A stretch of 64,000 nt of DNA, from assembly GCA_963797185.1 (NCBI GenBank), contig CAWCON010000001.1:62001-126000 (forward strand), in the 5' to 3' direction. The notes under the pieces are model-generated. The model was not told the origin of the DNA. It saw only the letters and a program-made list of their open reading frames with translations, and made no database searches. Positions within the stretch are counted from its first letter, which is position 1. Every line of letters starts with the position of its first letter. The position numbers and the translations under genes were made by a program. Positions 7,691-15,545 of this stretch are shown here, in pieces. The DNA is from CAWCON01 sp963797185. GTDB lineage: Bacteria > Patescibacteriota > Saccharimonadia > Saccharimonadales > UBA4665.

Positions 7691-7811
7691 GCGAATTTCT
7701 CCTTGCTATGCTAATGAATGCACTTATAATTCTTAAGCATAAGCACGGATCTGTCTGTAAATTTTTCAACGTTCATGCACCGCAACTGCATCATACAAAG
7801 GAGTAAATAGG

Positions 7812-8729
7812 GTGATAAAAAAGATCGTCAGGTGGCTTAATAGATACCAACAATCACATTCTCCACTGAACGTTATATATGCTGTCCTTAAAAAATCTGG
7901 CGACGATCAAGTTTCTTATCAGGCGGCTCTTATTACGTATTACGGTTTTCTTTCTTTATTTCCGTTGCTTATCGTGATGACCTCAGTCCTGCAACTTACC
8001 TTAAAACGCGACGTCGGATTGCAGCATCGGGTAATCGCCGGTATCGCACACTACTTTCCGGCTATGAGTACCGAGTTAGAGGCTAACATCCACGGACTGC
8101 ACCGAACGGGATTGGCGTTAGTGGCTGGTATCCTTATTACTTTGTATGGATCATTAGGCGTTGCCGGCGCCTGGATGAATACCCTCAACCACATATGGCT
8201 CGTCCCGCGAAGACGGCGGCTATCCCAGCCCCGCAGCACGTTACAGGCACTTAAGCTCATGGTGGTAGGAGGCATTGGATTGTTGTTGGCAGCTATTCTA
8301 TCCAGTCTAGCGGCTAGTCTCGGTCATAGCCAACTATTCAGATTCGCTGCCATCCTGGTAAGCACAGTGGTGTTATTCGCAACCTTACTCTATGTTTTCA
8401 AAGCTGGAACCGTTTCAAAAATAGTATCGATAAAATCTGTTTGGAAAACCGCCATCACTTCCGCTATTGTCCTGCAAATTATAGAATCATTGGGCGGTTA
8501 CGTTATGACACATGAGCTAAAGAACTTTAGTCCGCTATATGGAGCATTCGCCGTTGCTCTTGGGCTTATATTTTGGATCTATCTACAGATACAAGCCGTT
8601 CTGTGGATCCTCGAAGTAGTTGTCGTTCGACAACTACGGCTATACCCAAGAAGCATAGACTCACGAGCCCAAACTCCACAGGACCAAAAAGCATATGATC
8701 TTTACGCGCTACGCGACAGACTACCCTAG
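7812..8729 (+). CDS. YihY/BrkB family inner-membrane protein
   Basis: A 305-aa protein with six predicted helices matching the YihY/virulence factor BrkB family. The hallmark early motif is present as VSYQAALITYYGFLSLFPLL, followed by the amphipathic loop and the SLGVAGAWMNTLNHIW segment. Members were once called RNase BN in error; their role, perhaps in lipid or solute handling, is unsettled. It starts with GTG at 7812 behind AAAGGAG. The C-terminus is a short soluble tail. It converges on the small gene at 8760. Confidence 0.85.
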   Translation: MIKKIVRWLNRYQQSHSPLNVIYAVLKKSGDDQVSYQAALITYYGFLSLFPLLIVMTSVLQLTLKRDVGLQHRVIAGIAHYFPAMSTELEANIHGLHRTGLALVAGILITLYGSLGVAGAWMNTLNHIWLVPRRRRLSQPRSTLQALKLMVVGGIGLLLAAILSSLAASLGHSQLFRFAAILVSTVVLFATLLYVFKAGTVSKIVSIKSVWKTAITSAIVLQIIESLGGYVMTHELKNFSPLYGAFAVALGLIFWIYLQIQAVLWILEVVVVRQLRLYPRSIDSRAQTPQDQKAYDLYALRDRLP

Positions 8730-8759
8730 ACAATACATTCTGGCAGGAATTCGACAACC

Positions 8760-8942
8760 TTAAGTGAGAATGCGTTCATGTCGGACTCGTACAAGCTTAC
8801 TGAGCAGACGCGGGTTGTGAATATCGTTATGTAAAGCTTGTTTTATTTCAAGCTTACGTTCCATGCGATCAATAAAAGCGTGTCGAGCAGAATCATCAAC
8901 GTAATGGGTTCTAGTAATCTCTTCTATAATATCTTTAGACAT
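8760..8942 (-). CDS. Small protein, 60 aa (member 3 of a dispersed family)
   Basis: ATG at 8940-8942 behind GGGAGGAA, a strong SD; stop at 8760. The product begins MSKDIIEEITRTHYVDDSA and carries RHAFIDRMERKLEIKQAL. The pattern RxxF[ILM]xxxExKLx[IY] aligns gap-free with the small proteins at 3264-3434 and 7556-7690. Unlike those two its N-terminus is acidic; the C-terminus (LLSKLVRVRHERILT) is basic. It has no membrane segment. It stands alone, convergent with the YihY gene. Function unknown. Confidence 0.62.
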   Translation of the reverse strand: MSKDIIEEITRTHYVDDSARHAFIDRMERKLEIKQALHNDIHNPRLLSKLVRVRHERILT

Positions 8943-9010
8943 AGGTTCCTCCCTCTTATTTAGACTAACAATGATTATGGTTATGTTGTCAAAATACTTC
9001 TATATAAAAT

Positions 9011-9032
9011 CTCACAGCTTAGCTGCTGTGAG
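9011..9032. terminator. Hairpin terminator
   Basis: CTCACAGC (9011-9018), TTAGCT, GCTGTGAG (9025-9032) is a perfect 8-bp stem. On the minus strand it is followed by ATTTTATAT, so it suits the gene at 9083-9715. Confidence 0.6.
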
Positions 9033-9082
9033 AGAGAAAGCTTTTCTTTCCTATTACGCCATTAGAGGAGCAATGACTACAA

Positions 9083-9715
9083 CTAGTAACGGATTTTTCG
9101 GAAAAAATTATCGACGAGATCGTTTCTGAGTTCCTCAAGTGGCAGTCTATCTGCCAAGGCGGCTTTTATTTTTATCTCATCTTCATCGGAATAGTATAAA
9201 GACAGCTCCGGCATAAAACGTTTTAGGGGCATAAGTACAATACTTGATAGCGCATTCCTGGTATCAATGGAGAATGACTTGAACATATCATAGCTATAAA
9301 ATTTCTCTCCGACGTGCAAACCGGCATCGTCTAGGCTATAGCGCAAAACTCTTGGTTGGCGAATAGAGTATCCTCCAAGCAACAGTGCGGCGAAGACAAT
9401 AACCACCATCGACACTTTGTCGCGCGTAATGAGAAACACGATAGCCGCCAAGGCTACCGTGCTGATTCCGAGCAATATGTACCAAACCGCTGATTTCTTG
9501 TGGGCTATAAACTCTGGCGCATTCCAACTAACAGAAACTACAGATTTTGCGGATAGTACATGACTGTCATCTGGGGTTAGAGTATCAGAATCTGAGGTTT
9601 TATCATCCTCTGACACAAATTGCCATGTAGTAGGTGGTTCGGGTGATGGCGATGCTTGGTTTGATTGATCACTGGTTGGCACATGATCTGGCTTGGGTGC
9701 CTGCTGATCTTCCAT
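9083..9715 (-). CDS. Two-helix membrane protein with PH-like tail
   Basis: A 210-aa protein of unknown function. Residues 1-70 are low-complexity, acidic and rich in Pro, Ser and Thr. Two close transmembrane helices follow (about 77-97 and 101-118). The rest is a soluble beta-rich tail (LRYSLDDAGLHVGEKFYSYD, then SSIVLMPLKRFMP) that resembles a bacterial PH-like fold next to a two-helix anchor, a layout common in Candidate Phyla proteins. It has an apparent leaderless promoter and a terminator of its own, so it is probably monocistronic. Confidence 0.65.
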   Translation of the reverse strand: MEDQQAPKPDHVPTSDQSNQASPSPEPPTTWQFVSEDDKTSDSDTLTPDDSHVLSAKSVVSVSWNAPEFIAHKKSAVWYILLGISTVALAAIVFLITRDKVSMVVIVFAALLLGGYSIRQPRVLRYSLDDAGLHVGEKFYSYDMFKSFSIDTRNALSSIVLMPLKRFMPELSLYYSDEDEIKIKAALADRLPLEELRNDLVDNFFRKIRY

Positions 9716-9722
9716 AACCGCT

Positions 9723-9751
9723 ATTGTACACTGACAGATCAGCGGTCACAA
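9723..9751 (-). promoter_or_regulatory. Promoter giving a leaderless mRNA
   Basis: On the minus strand TTGTGA (9746-9751), a 17-base spacer, TACAAT (9723-9728). Only 7 bases separate the -10 from the ATG at 9715, so transcription should begin at or next to the start codon. Confidence 0.6.
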
Positions 9752-9788
9752 CGCCGGTTTACGCAAGGAACACTGGTCATTTTGCATA

Positions 9789-9881
9789 TGGCGGAGAGGG
9801 AGGGATTTGAACCCTCGCGGAGACTTGCGCCCCCCTAACGATTTAGCAAACCGTCCCCTTCAGCCACTTGGGTACCTCTCC
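9789..9881 (-). tRNA. tRNA-Ser (GCU)
   Basis: Read on the minus strand: acceptor arm GGAGAGG/CCTCTCC, D arm, anticodon loop TTTGCTAAA with anticodon GCT, a long variable arm typical of tRNA-Ser, and a GGTTCAAATCC T loop. Discriminator G and an encoded 3' CCA (9789-9791). It decodes AGC and AGU. Confidence 0.95.
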
Positions 9882-9965
9882 TTAAAGAATATGCCCTCCA
9901 ATTGTAATGAATTGTTATTAAAAAACCAATGATCAGATACGGTTGCCTGGTGCTAACTTTCTGTC

Positions 9966-11258
9966 GTGACATGTACTAATTATTTACTTTTTGTCTCCTG
10001 TGAAGCTATAGTAAATACCGACGTGAGTACAATACGGCTAAGTTTGCTTAGAACAAGTCCCTACCGGGAGCTTATTCTTTTTACCATTCCTACCTTAATT
10101 TTGTTGAATCTTATGGTGATTGGGTTCGTGTTTGAAGGTAACCAGCAGTTCTCTTTTCTGGCCCAGTCATTTCTTCATGGCCACCTATATTTTCTTCACT
10201 CAATAGGAGGAGTTGGCGAAGACCCCGTGCTCTACCATGGAAAAATTTACTGGGACGAGGGACCCCTCCCAGCAGTGCTTCTCATGCCATTCGTGGCTTT
10301 CTTTCACATTTTTCATGTTTTCTTTTTCGAAGGGTATCTTAAGTGGCTGCTGGTCCTCGGGATTTTCTATTTTGTCTTTAGGCTGGCACGATTGCTGTCG
10401 TATTCAAACGAAGATAGTCTGATCCTAATGTTTGGTTTTGCGCTCGGTAGTGTTTTTATCGGCGTAAATACTGTATCGAGTGCGTGGCTATTCTCGCAGG
10501 TCCTAACAACCTTCTTATTATTCTGGGGATTATATGAGTACTTTACCCACAAACGCTGGTGGCTCATGGGGGTAATTTGCGCCCTTATTCTGACGTGTCG
10601 ACTGACGGCTGTCCCGATATTTATATTCTTTGGTCTTGAGTTGTGGCAAACAATTCATAAAAATCACGAAAGAGTTCGCAAGTTTACCCAATTAACCGTA
10701 CCGGTAATCGTAGCGGTTATTTTACTGGGGCTCTATAACTTTCTGCGATTCCATAGCCCCTTTAATAGTGGCTACGAATACCAACTGGTCGGCCAAGCAC
10801 AGTCTGAATCTCGCTCGCTTGGAATATTCGGCCTCATCCATATCCCGACTAATCTTTATAGTGCTTTTCTTAGAGGCCCCGTACCCGTACTGCGGGACAG
10901 CACTTCATGGACATTAAAGTTTCCATATATCGCAAGTAATCCTTACGGTATGAGTATGTTTATAACTTCACCTTACCTGTTAAACTTCTTTACAGCTAAG
11001 TGGTCGACGTTTGATACCCGATCTCGACATCTGCTTATTGCTATAGCAGTTAGTGCGCTCGCGGTATTTAGCTCTTACGTTGTCGGCCTCACTCAATATG
11101 GCTACCGCTATTCACTCGATTTCTTACCTGAGCTATTCTTATTATTTATGATCATTTACCGTGTTAATCACGGTCGATTATCCAGAGGGATGAAAATACT
11201 TTTGCTTGGTTCCGGTATATTCAACTTCTATATGGTGTGGTCATTTATAATCACCTAA
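9966..11258 (+). CDS. GT-C type membrane glycosyltransferase, putative
   Basis: A protein of up to 430 aa with about ten transmembrane helices. The first large loop carries GKIYWDEGPLPAVLLMPF, which resembles the loop after helix 1 in ArnT/PMT-like (GT-C) enzymes that use polyprenyl-phosphate sugars. No acceptor can be named. The start is uncertain: GTG at 9966 is the longest; GTG at 10023 (VSTIRLSLLRTSPYREL) leaves a more normal N-terminus. It ends by overlapping the convergent GT2 gene by 4 bases. Confidence 0.6.
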   Translation: MTCTNYLLFVSCEAIVNTDVSTIRLSLLRTSPYRELILFTIPTLILLNLMVIGFVFEGNQQFSFLAQSFLHGHLYFLHSIGGVGEDPVLYHGKIYWDEGPLPAVLLMPFVAFFHIFHVFFFEGYLKWLLVLGIFYFVFRLARLLSYSNEDSLILMFGFALGSVFIGVNTVSSAWLFSQVLTTFLLFWGLYEYFTHKRWWLMGVICALILTCRLTAVPIFIFFGLELWQTIHKNHERVRKFTQLTVPVIVAVILLGLYNFLRFHSPFNSGYEYQLVGQAQSESRSLGIFGLIHIPTNLYSAFLRGPVPVLRDSTSWTLKFPYIASNPYGMSMFITSPYLLNFFTAKWSTFDTRSRHLLIAIAVSALAVFSSYVVGLTQYGYRYSLDFLPELFLLFMIIYRVNHGRLSRGMKILLLGSGIFNFYMVWSFIIT

Positions 11259-12085
11259 CTCTTGGTGCGCCGAAGAGAACGCTTCTCTCTTAGCCAAGTA
11301 AGCAGAAATACTTTACTGTAGCCGTAGCCATAAGCAAAGTTACCGCCTTTTTTTGATCGGCCTGACACGCGAGCATGTACTGTCACAGGACGTTCGGCAT
11401 ATCGAGCTCCACTCATAATGACAGACAATAACATTTCAGGGGCTTGATACTGGGGCTCGTTAAGAGTCAGGTGCCCTGTCAACTCCGCCCGCATAGCGCG
11501 GACCGAATTGGCAGTATCGGTCACTTTGGTGCCCGTCAGCAGGCTCATAAGCTTACTGAACAGGAATACGCCGATGTTGCGTACTAGGCCAGTAGAATGC
11601 GTAGCACCAAGTCGTCGTGACCCATTCACGAAATCTGCCTCACCCAACACAGCCGGTTCAAGTACAACGGCAAGATCGCCGGGATCAGTCTGGCCATCTC
11701 CGTCAGCCGTTATAATATATGACGCACCATATTTCCGGGCAATGAAATAGCCGAGCCGTAGCGCTGCTCCTTGGCCGCGATTTATCCCAGTAACTACCGC
11801 TAGGCAACCTGCACGGCGAACAATCTCGGCGGTGCCGTCATCCTCGCCATCAATAATCACCAGAACTGACACCTTGAGACCACACATCCGAGATGGGATC
11901 GATGACACCACCTTAGCAATGTTATCCTTCTCATGATAAGCCGCAATGACTACAGTTGCTGGAGCCAGCTTGGGAATGCCTTGAAGACTGATAAGATCAG
12001 TAATTGCTGCCTTATCAATGCGTTTATCGCGCGAGTTTATCTCGGCGCGCGATAACGGAGGGCGTTTATTTGCAGAAATAGACAT
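11255..12085 (-). CDS. Glycosyltransferase family 2 (polyprenyl-phosphate sugar synthase-like)
   Basis: A 276-aa GT-A enzyme. After a basic leader of about 40 residues come the nucleotide-sugar start (VVIAAYHEKDNIAKVV), the aspartates VLVIIDGEDDGT, and the metal motif TADGDGQTDP. A conserved GSRR loop follows. The pattern matches dolichyl-phosphate mannose synthase-like GT2 proteins. It has no C-terminal transmembrane pair; instead it ends in a basic tail (LREKRSLRRTKS), suggesting peripheral membrane contact. It may supply the lipid-linked sugar for the neighbouring GT-C protein, which is inference. Confidence 0.82.
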   Translation of the reverse strand: MSISANKRPPLSRAEINSRDKRIDKAAITDLISLQGIPKLAPATVVIAAYHEKDNIAKVVSSIPSRMCGLKVSVLVIIDGEDDGTAEIVRRAGCLAVVTGINRGQGAALRLGYFIARKYGASYIITADGDGQTDPGDLAVVLEPAVLGEADFVNGSRRLGATHSTGLVRNIGVFLFSKLMSLLTGTKVTDTANSVRAMRAELTGHLTLNEPQYQAPEMLLSVIMSGARYAERPVTVHARVSGRSKKGGNFAYGYGYSKVFLLTWLREKRSLRRTKS

Positions 12086-12215
12086 TGATTTACACGGTTT
12101 CTTATTTGTCTTAGCCAGCTTGGAATTTTTGGGGTATTCGTACTCACCAAAAACGTTTTTTTAAACAATGACGTGCAATATGCTCGATTTACTAGGACAA
12201 ATTTAAAAGATTCGT

Positions 12216-12303
12216 TGGCGGAAGGGGTGGGATTCGAACCCACGATAGGTTGCCCTACGCTGGTTTTCAAGACCAGTTCCTTAAACCACTCGGACACCCT
12301 TCC
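12216..12303 (-). tRNA. tRNA-Ser (UGA)
   Basis: Minus strand: acceptor GGAAGGG/CCCTTCC, anticodon loop TCTTGAAAA with anticodon TGA, long variable arm, GGTTCGAATCC T loop, discriminator G and encoded CCA (12216-12218). It decodes UCA and other UCN codons. Confidence 0.95.
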
Positions 12304-12344
12304 AAGAACTCATCTTTGACATCAATATATTTCTAACAGGGGTA

Positions 12345-12374
12345 ATTATAGCAGGGTAGTGGAACAGACTACAA
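12345..12374 (-). promoter_or_regulatory. Promoter of tRNA-Ser (UGA)
   Basis: On the minus strand TTGTAG (12369-12374), an 18-base spacer ending TGC, then TATAAT (12345-12350). It sits about 40 bases upstream of the tRNA 5' end. Confidence 0.6.
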
Positions 12375-12565
12375 TTATATGTTGATGAGCCTTGATGCCC
12401 GATCAGTTGAAGAATCTATCGTATTACAAGTTTAAGGAGTTGTGTTGTGTTTAATGTGTTGTAAATAAAGCTCTTGAGGTTGCGGGTATATTGAATACTA
12501 AGTTATACTGCTAATAACACAAAAACTCAAGTTTCGAATTATTAATTACGTGGAGGGTAACAACT

Positions 12566-13030
12566 ATGGCGCGACGTAATCGCGACGACGATCTTCTGAT
12601 GGAAGAGGATGAGTTGACTGCCGCTTTTTTAGGTGATGATGCAGCAACAACTGCTGACCCTACCCAACCGGCTGTCGCACAAGATGAGTGGGACGAGGAA
12701 GAGGCCGTACCGGGTCAGTTAGCAGTAGATGTTTATGAGACTAAGGAAAAACTAGTCGTTAAAGCACGTACAGCGGGTGTCAATAAGGGAGACCTTGACG
12801 TCAGTATTGCTGACAATACTCTCAGTATCCGCGGGACACTTTCGGCTAACGAAGATGATGTTGAGAATTACTTTGTCCAAGAATGCTATTGGGGTGAGTT
12901 TTCTCGCAGTATCGCTTTACCGGTTCCAGTTAAGGAAGATGAAATCGAAGCAATGTTGAAAGATGGTGTTCTTACTATAAGCTTTACAAAAGTTAAGCAA
13001 GATACCGTTAAAAAGATCCAGGTTTTATAG
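12566..13030 (+). CDS. Small heat shock protein (Hsp20 / alpha-crystallin)
   Basis: A 154-aa ATP-independent chaperone that holds unfolding proteins. Residues 1-50 are an acidic, disordered N-terminal arm. About 50-145 is the alpha-crystallin domain, with DVYETKEKLVVKARTAGVNK, the beta-strand pair ending LSIRGTL, and the conserved LKDGVLTISF. The C-terminal IQVL fits the IxI/V anchor that docks onto a neighbouring subunit. A strong SD (GGAGGG) precedes the ATG. The 260 bases upstream hold a TATACT (12504-12509) but no matching -35, so a standard promoter is not proven. A terminator follows at 13085-13120. Confidence 0.93.
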   Translation: MARRNRDDDLLMEEDELTAAFLGDDAATTADPTQPAVAQDEWDEEEAVPGQLAVDVYETKEKLVVKARTAGVNKGDLDVSIADNTLSIRGTLSANEDDVENYFVQECYWGEFSRSIALPVPVKEDEIEAMLKDGVLTISFTKVKQDTVKKIQVL

Positions 13031-13084
13031 TCGTTGTATTGGCTAAACGTGGTTTAGCTTTCATGCAATCATTAAGTTATATTT

Positions 13085-13120
13085 AAAAAGCCCTACCTAG
13101 TTAATCCAGTAGGGCTTTTT
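13085..13120. terminator. Bidirectional intrinsic terminator
   Basis: AAAAAGCCCTAC (13085-13096) pairs perfectly with GTAGGGCTTTTT (13109-13120), with A tracts on one side and T tracts on the other. It serves both hsp20 and the convergent pilin gene at 13160-13615. Confidence 0.9.
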
Positions 13121-13159
13121 AAATGCGCAGTTTCTCCTGCAACTATTGATTTTCTGTCT

Positions 13160-13615
13160 TTAACCGTTCGCTGCTTGGTTAGCTTTAGCGAAGACGAATT
13201 CAACGATAATCTGAGCCAAAGCTACTATTACCAGTCCAATAAGAGCAAAGATAATCGTATTTTTAGCACCTGCAATATTTTGATCATTACCACCGCTGGT
13301 AACGTATCGAAGACCACCGATAATGATCATGATGACTGATACAGCACCAACTACAAAGGACATGATGTTAATAACCGTACGTAATATCGTAGTAATACCG
13401 CTTGAACCATTGGTCTCACAACCTCCATCGGTAGGAGTTGATTGAATATCGTTAGTTGTATCGTGAGCCTGAATTCCACCACATATCTGGCCGTTAATGT
13501 CACTCTCACTAATGTTAGACGCCGCTGCGATGCCTGGAGTAAATGCAGCTACAGAAACGAGCAGCATAATAGCTCCCCCGAATCGAATACCTATTAGTTT
13601 GATCTTTTTTAACAT
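13160..13615 (-). CDS. T4SS pilin-like protein, tandem copy A
   Basis: A 151-aa VirB2/TrbC-like pilin. Signal-like N-terminus (MLKKIKLIGIRFGGAIMLLV), a variable loop at about residues 29-70 with two Cys, then two hydrophobic helices around the turn GGLRYVTSGGNDQNIAGAKN. The first helix (about 75-97) and second (about 113-135) are typical of T4SS pilins that pack in the membrane before assembly. It has its own promoter (13653-13682) and an AAAGG SD. It is 668 bases from copy B, with N- and C-terminal DNA nearly identical and the loop different. It ends at a strong terminator. Confidence 0.85.
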   Translation of the reverse strand: MLKKIKLIGIRFGGAIMLLVSVAAFTPGIAAASNISESDINGQICGGIQAHDTTNDIQSTPTDGGCETNGSSGITTILRTVINIMSFVVGAVSVIMIIIGGLRYVTSGGNDQNIAGAKNTIIFALIGLVIVALAQIIVEFVFAKANQAANG

Positions 13616-13652
13616 GTTTGGATTACCTTTCGTTATCTTCTAATTCGCTTTA

Positions 13653-13682
13653 GTTATACCATACTTGATTTTACAATTTCAA
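13653..13682 (-). promoter_or_regulatory. Promoter of pilin copy A
   Basis: On the minus strand TTGAAA (13677-13682), an 18-base spacer ending TGG, then TATAAC (13653-13658), with an extended -10. An AAAGG SD follows before the ATG at 13615. Confidence 0.6.
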
Positions 13683-13827
13683 CCGGTAGTTGAGGAAAGG
13701 CTAGTTTTGACATAGGGCAGGTGATATAAGCACATGTTCTATCAAAGGTAAATCTAAACCCACTCAACATTTAAATCGAGGTTTAAATCTGTAATCTTAG
13801 AGAGGGTCGCTTTAAAGATCTACTCTA

Positions 13828-14283
13828 TTAAGCGTTCGCTGCTTGGTTAGCTTTAGCGAAGACGAATTCAACGATAATCTGAGCCAAAGCTACTATTACC
13901 AGTCCAATAAGAGCAAAGATGATGGTGTTTTTGGCACCAGCTATGCTCTGGTCGTTACCACCGCTGGTAACGTATCGAAGACCACCGATAATGATCATGA
14001 TGACTGATACAGCACCAACTACAAAGGACATGATGTTGATGACTATTCTCAGGATTGAGGTAATTCCATTTGAGCCATTATTATTACAAGGTGCGGTATT
14101 TGTAGTAGTTGTATTGGTTGTGTCACTACCTTTAATTCCACTACATATCTGGCCGTTAATGTCAGACTCAGACAGGTTAGTGCCCGATGCAGCCACCAAG
14201 CCTGGAGTAAATGCAGCTACAGAAACGAGCAGCATAATAGCTCCCCCGAATCGAATACCTATTAGTTTGATCTTTTTTAACAT
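13828..14283 (-). CDS. T4SS pilin-like protein, tandem copy B
   Basis: A 151-aa paralogue of the pilin at 13160-13615. The first 27 residues and the last 75 or so are nearly identical. The loop (about residues 29-68) differs: it is rich in Thr and Asn (DTTNTTTTNTAPCNNNG) but keeps two Cys. Two hydrophobic helices flank GGLRYVTSGGNDQSIAGAKN. It has a duplicated promoter (14321-14350), so both copies can be expressed on their own. The 129-base gap after its stop holds only a weak AT inverted repeat (13769-13788). Confidence 0.85.
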   Translation of the reverse strand: MLKKIKLIGIRFGGAIMLLVSVAAFTPGLVAASGTNLSESDINGQICSGIKGSDTTNTTTTNTAPCNNNGSNGITSILRIVINIMSFVVGAVSVIMIIIGGLRYVTSGGNDQSIAGAKNTIIFALIGLVIVALAQIIVEFVFAKANQAANA

Positions 14284-14320
14284 GTTTGGATTACCTTTCG
14301 TTATCTTCTAATTCGCTTTA

Positions 14321-14350
14321 GTTATACCATACTTGATTTTACAATTTCAA
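14321..14350 (-). promoter_or_regulatory. Promoter of pilin copy B
   Basis: Exact copy of the promoter of copy A: TTGAAA (14345-14350), 18-base spacer, TATAAC (14321-14326) on the minus strand. Confidence 0.6.
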
Positions 14351-14393
14351 CCGGTAGTTGAGGAAAAATGCTCTTAGCCCTGAGACGCGTTAT

Positions 14394-14810
14394 TTACCTA
14401 GTAGCGCTTTTGGCGCTCGTAAAGACATATTCAACGAGAACTTGAGCAACTGCCACCACCGCCATTCCTATCAATGCAAAGATGATCGTATTCTTAGCCC
14501 CAGCCATATTTTGATCATTACCACCGCTGGTAACGTATCGAAGACCACCGATGATGATCATAATAATCGATACAGCACCAACGATAAATGACAATATATT
14601 AATAATGACCCTCAGTAACGAGGTCACACCGGTGCCCTGTCCACAGCTATTGGTTGCACCAGCAGAAGCTACGCCAATCCCGTTACAAACATCTGCCTGA
14701 GAATCTACACTAGCACTGGCACGGCCAACAACCATTGTTCCGGAACCCAATAGAGTAATCATCATAAATGCTACTGTTACCAACCGTTGCAAAAAAATAG
14801 ATTTTTTCAT
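14394..14810 (-). CDS. T4SS pilin-like protein
   Basis: A 138-aa paralogue of the two tandem pilins. It has a signal-like start (MKKSIFLQRLVTVAFMMITL), a short Cys-containing loop, and two helices around GGLRYVTSGGNDQNMAGAKN. The DNA over this turn (about 14505-14551) is identical to copy A (about 13274-13320) while copy B differs, evidence of sequence exchange. It is the last gene of the pilin operon from 17012, 7 bases after the stop of the gene upstream. Confidence 0.82.
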   Translation of the reverse strand: MKKSIFLQRLVTVAFMMITLLGSGTMVVGRASASVDSQADVCNGIGVASAGATNSCGQGTGVTSLLRVIINILSFIVGAVSIIMIIIGGLRYVTSGGNDQNMAGAKNTIIFALIGMAVVAVAQVLVEYVFTSAKSATR

Positions 14811-14817
14811 AGTAAAT

Positions 14818-15252
14818 TTATAGATCTCCTAATACAAAACGCACTAAAAATTGCGCCATAACTATGACCACTATACCAACAAGCGCATAAATTATCATAT
14901 TTTTGGCCTCGCTGATCTGGTTCGGGTTCCCCCCGGACAATATTAAGCGAAGACCACCGATAATGATCATAATAACGGCCGCTATTCCGCCAGCATACGC
15001 AACCAGATCCGCCACCTCTAATATGAGGCCGCCCTTGCCGTAGATGCCGTTCTTGCCGGTATTTTTCTCTGTGTCATTACAATAATCACTTTGTGGGGCA
15101 TTCGTTTTTGAAGCAGTAGAAGAACAGGCACTGTCAGTACTGCCATTTGGGTTATTAACGTCAAACGCCAAACCGGTTCGGGTGGCGACGGCTGTATATA
15201 AAAATATAAACACGGCCATTAAGGCCAGGGTTTTAACAATAGTGGTCTTCAC
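14818..15252 (-). CDS. T4SS pilin-like protein
   Basis: A 144-aa member of the pilin array. Signal-like N-terminus (MKTTIVKTLALMAVFIFLYT), a Cys-containing polar middle, then two helices around GGLRLILSGGNPNQISEAKN. It starts with GTG overlapping the stop of the upstream gene (GTGA), so the two are translationally coupled. Its turn has lost the RYVTS wording of the tandem pair, so it is an older paralogue. Its exact place in the apparatus (major or minor pilin) cannot be read. Confidence 0.78.
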   Translation of the reverse strand: MKTTIVKTLALMAVFIFLYTAVATRTGLAFDVNNPNGSTDSACSSTASKTNAPQSDYCNDTEKNTGKNGIYGKGGLILEVADLVAYAGGIAAVIMIIIGGLRLILSGGNPNQISEAKNMIIYALVGIVVIVMAQFLVRFVLGDL

Positions 15253-15539
15253 AAGCTTATCTTCCCAAATACAAAGTTAACAATAGCAGCGGCACTGATA
15301 GTGATGGCCAAACCAATGAGTGCGTAAATAATAGTGTTCTTGGCTTTAGAGGCATCTTCCGGCTTGCCTTGAGATATAACGTAGCGAAATCCACCAATAA
15401 CAACAAACAGAAAAGTTAAGGCACCAATGACAGAAAAAACGATATTCAGGATAGTGGAAACCGTATCCGAAGAAGCATTAACTTTAGGAAACGGGTTTGC
15501 TACTTGCGCAATATGAATTATAAGTTCGGTTGTAACCAT
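15249..15539 (-). CDS. T4SS pilin-like protein, short
   Basis: A 96-aa protein with the two-helix core of the family around GGFRYVISQGKPEDASKAKN. It has only a very short polar N-terminus (MVTTELIIHIAQVANPFPKV) and no obvious classical signal peptide or Cys loop, unlike its neighbours. It lies in the pilin operon and overlaps the next gene by 4 bases. It may be a minor subunit or a pilin that uses the first helix for insertion. Confidence 0.75.
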   Translation of the reverse strand: MVTTELIIHIAQVANPFPKVNASSDTVSTILNIVFSVIGALTFLFVVIGGFRYVISQGKPEDASKAKNTIIYALIGLAITISAAAIVNFVFGKISL

Positions 15540-15545
15540 AGTCTT

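Larger units (their letters stand above)
13160..13698. repeat. 668-bp tandem duplication, unit A (unit B at 13828-14366)
   Basis: Unit A and unit B (offset exactly 668) share three blocks of essentially perfect identity: 13165-13249, 13289-13369 and 13532-13698, the last including the promoter. Between them lie diverged tracts at 13250-13288 and 13370-13531. Sharp borders between identical and diverged DNA point to gene conversion rather than even drift. Confidence 0.85.

Noticed and set aside
12037..12297. 86-codon minus-strand frame beginning in tRNA-Ser (UGA)
   Set aside because: Its first part is simply the tRNA read as protein (MSEWFKELVLKTSVGQPIVG) and the rest overlaps the GT2 gene.
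13769..13788. AT inverted repeat ATTTAAA/TTTAAAT as terminator of pilin copy B
   Set aside because: Stem of AT pairs only, without a U tract; too weak.
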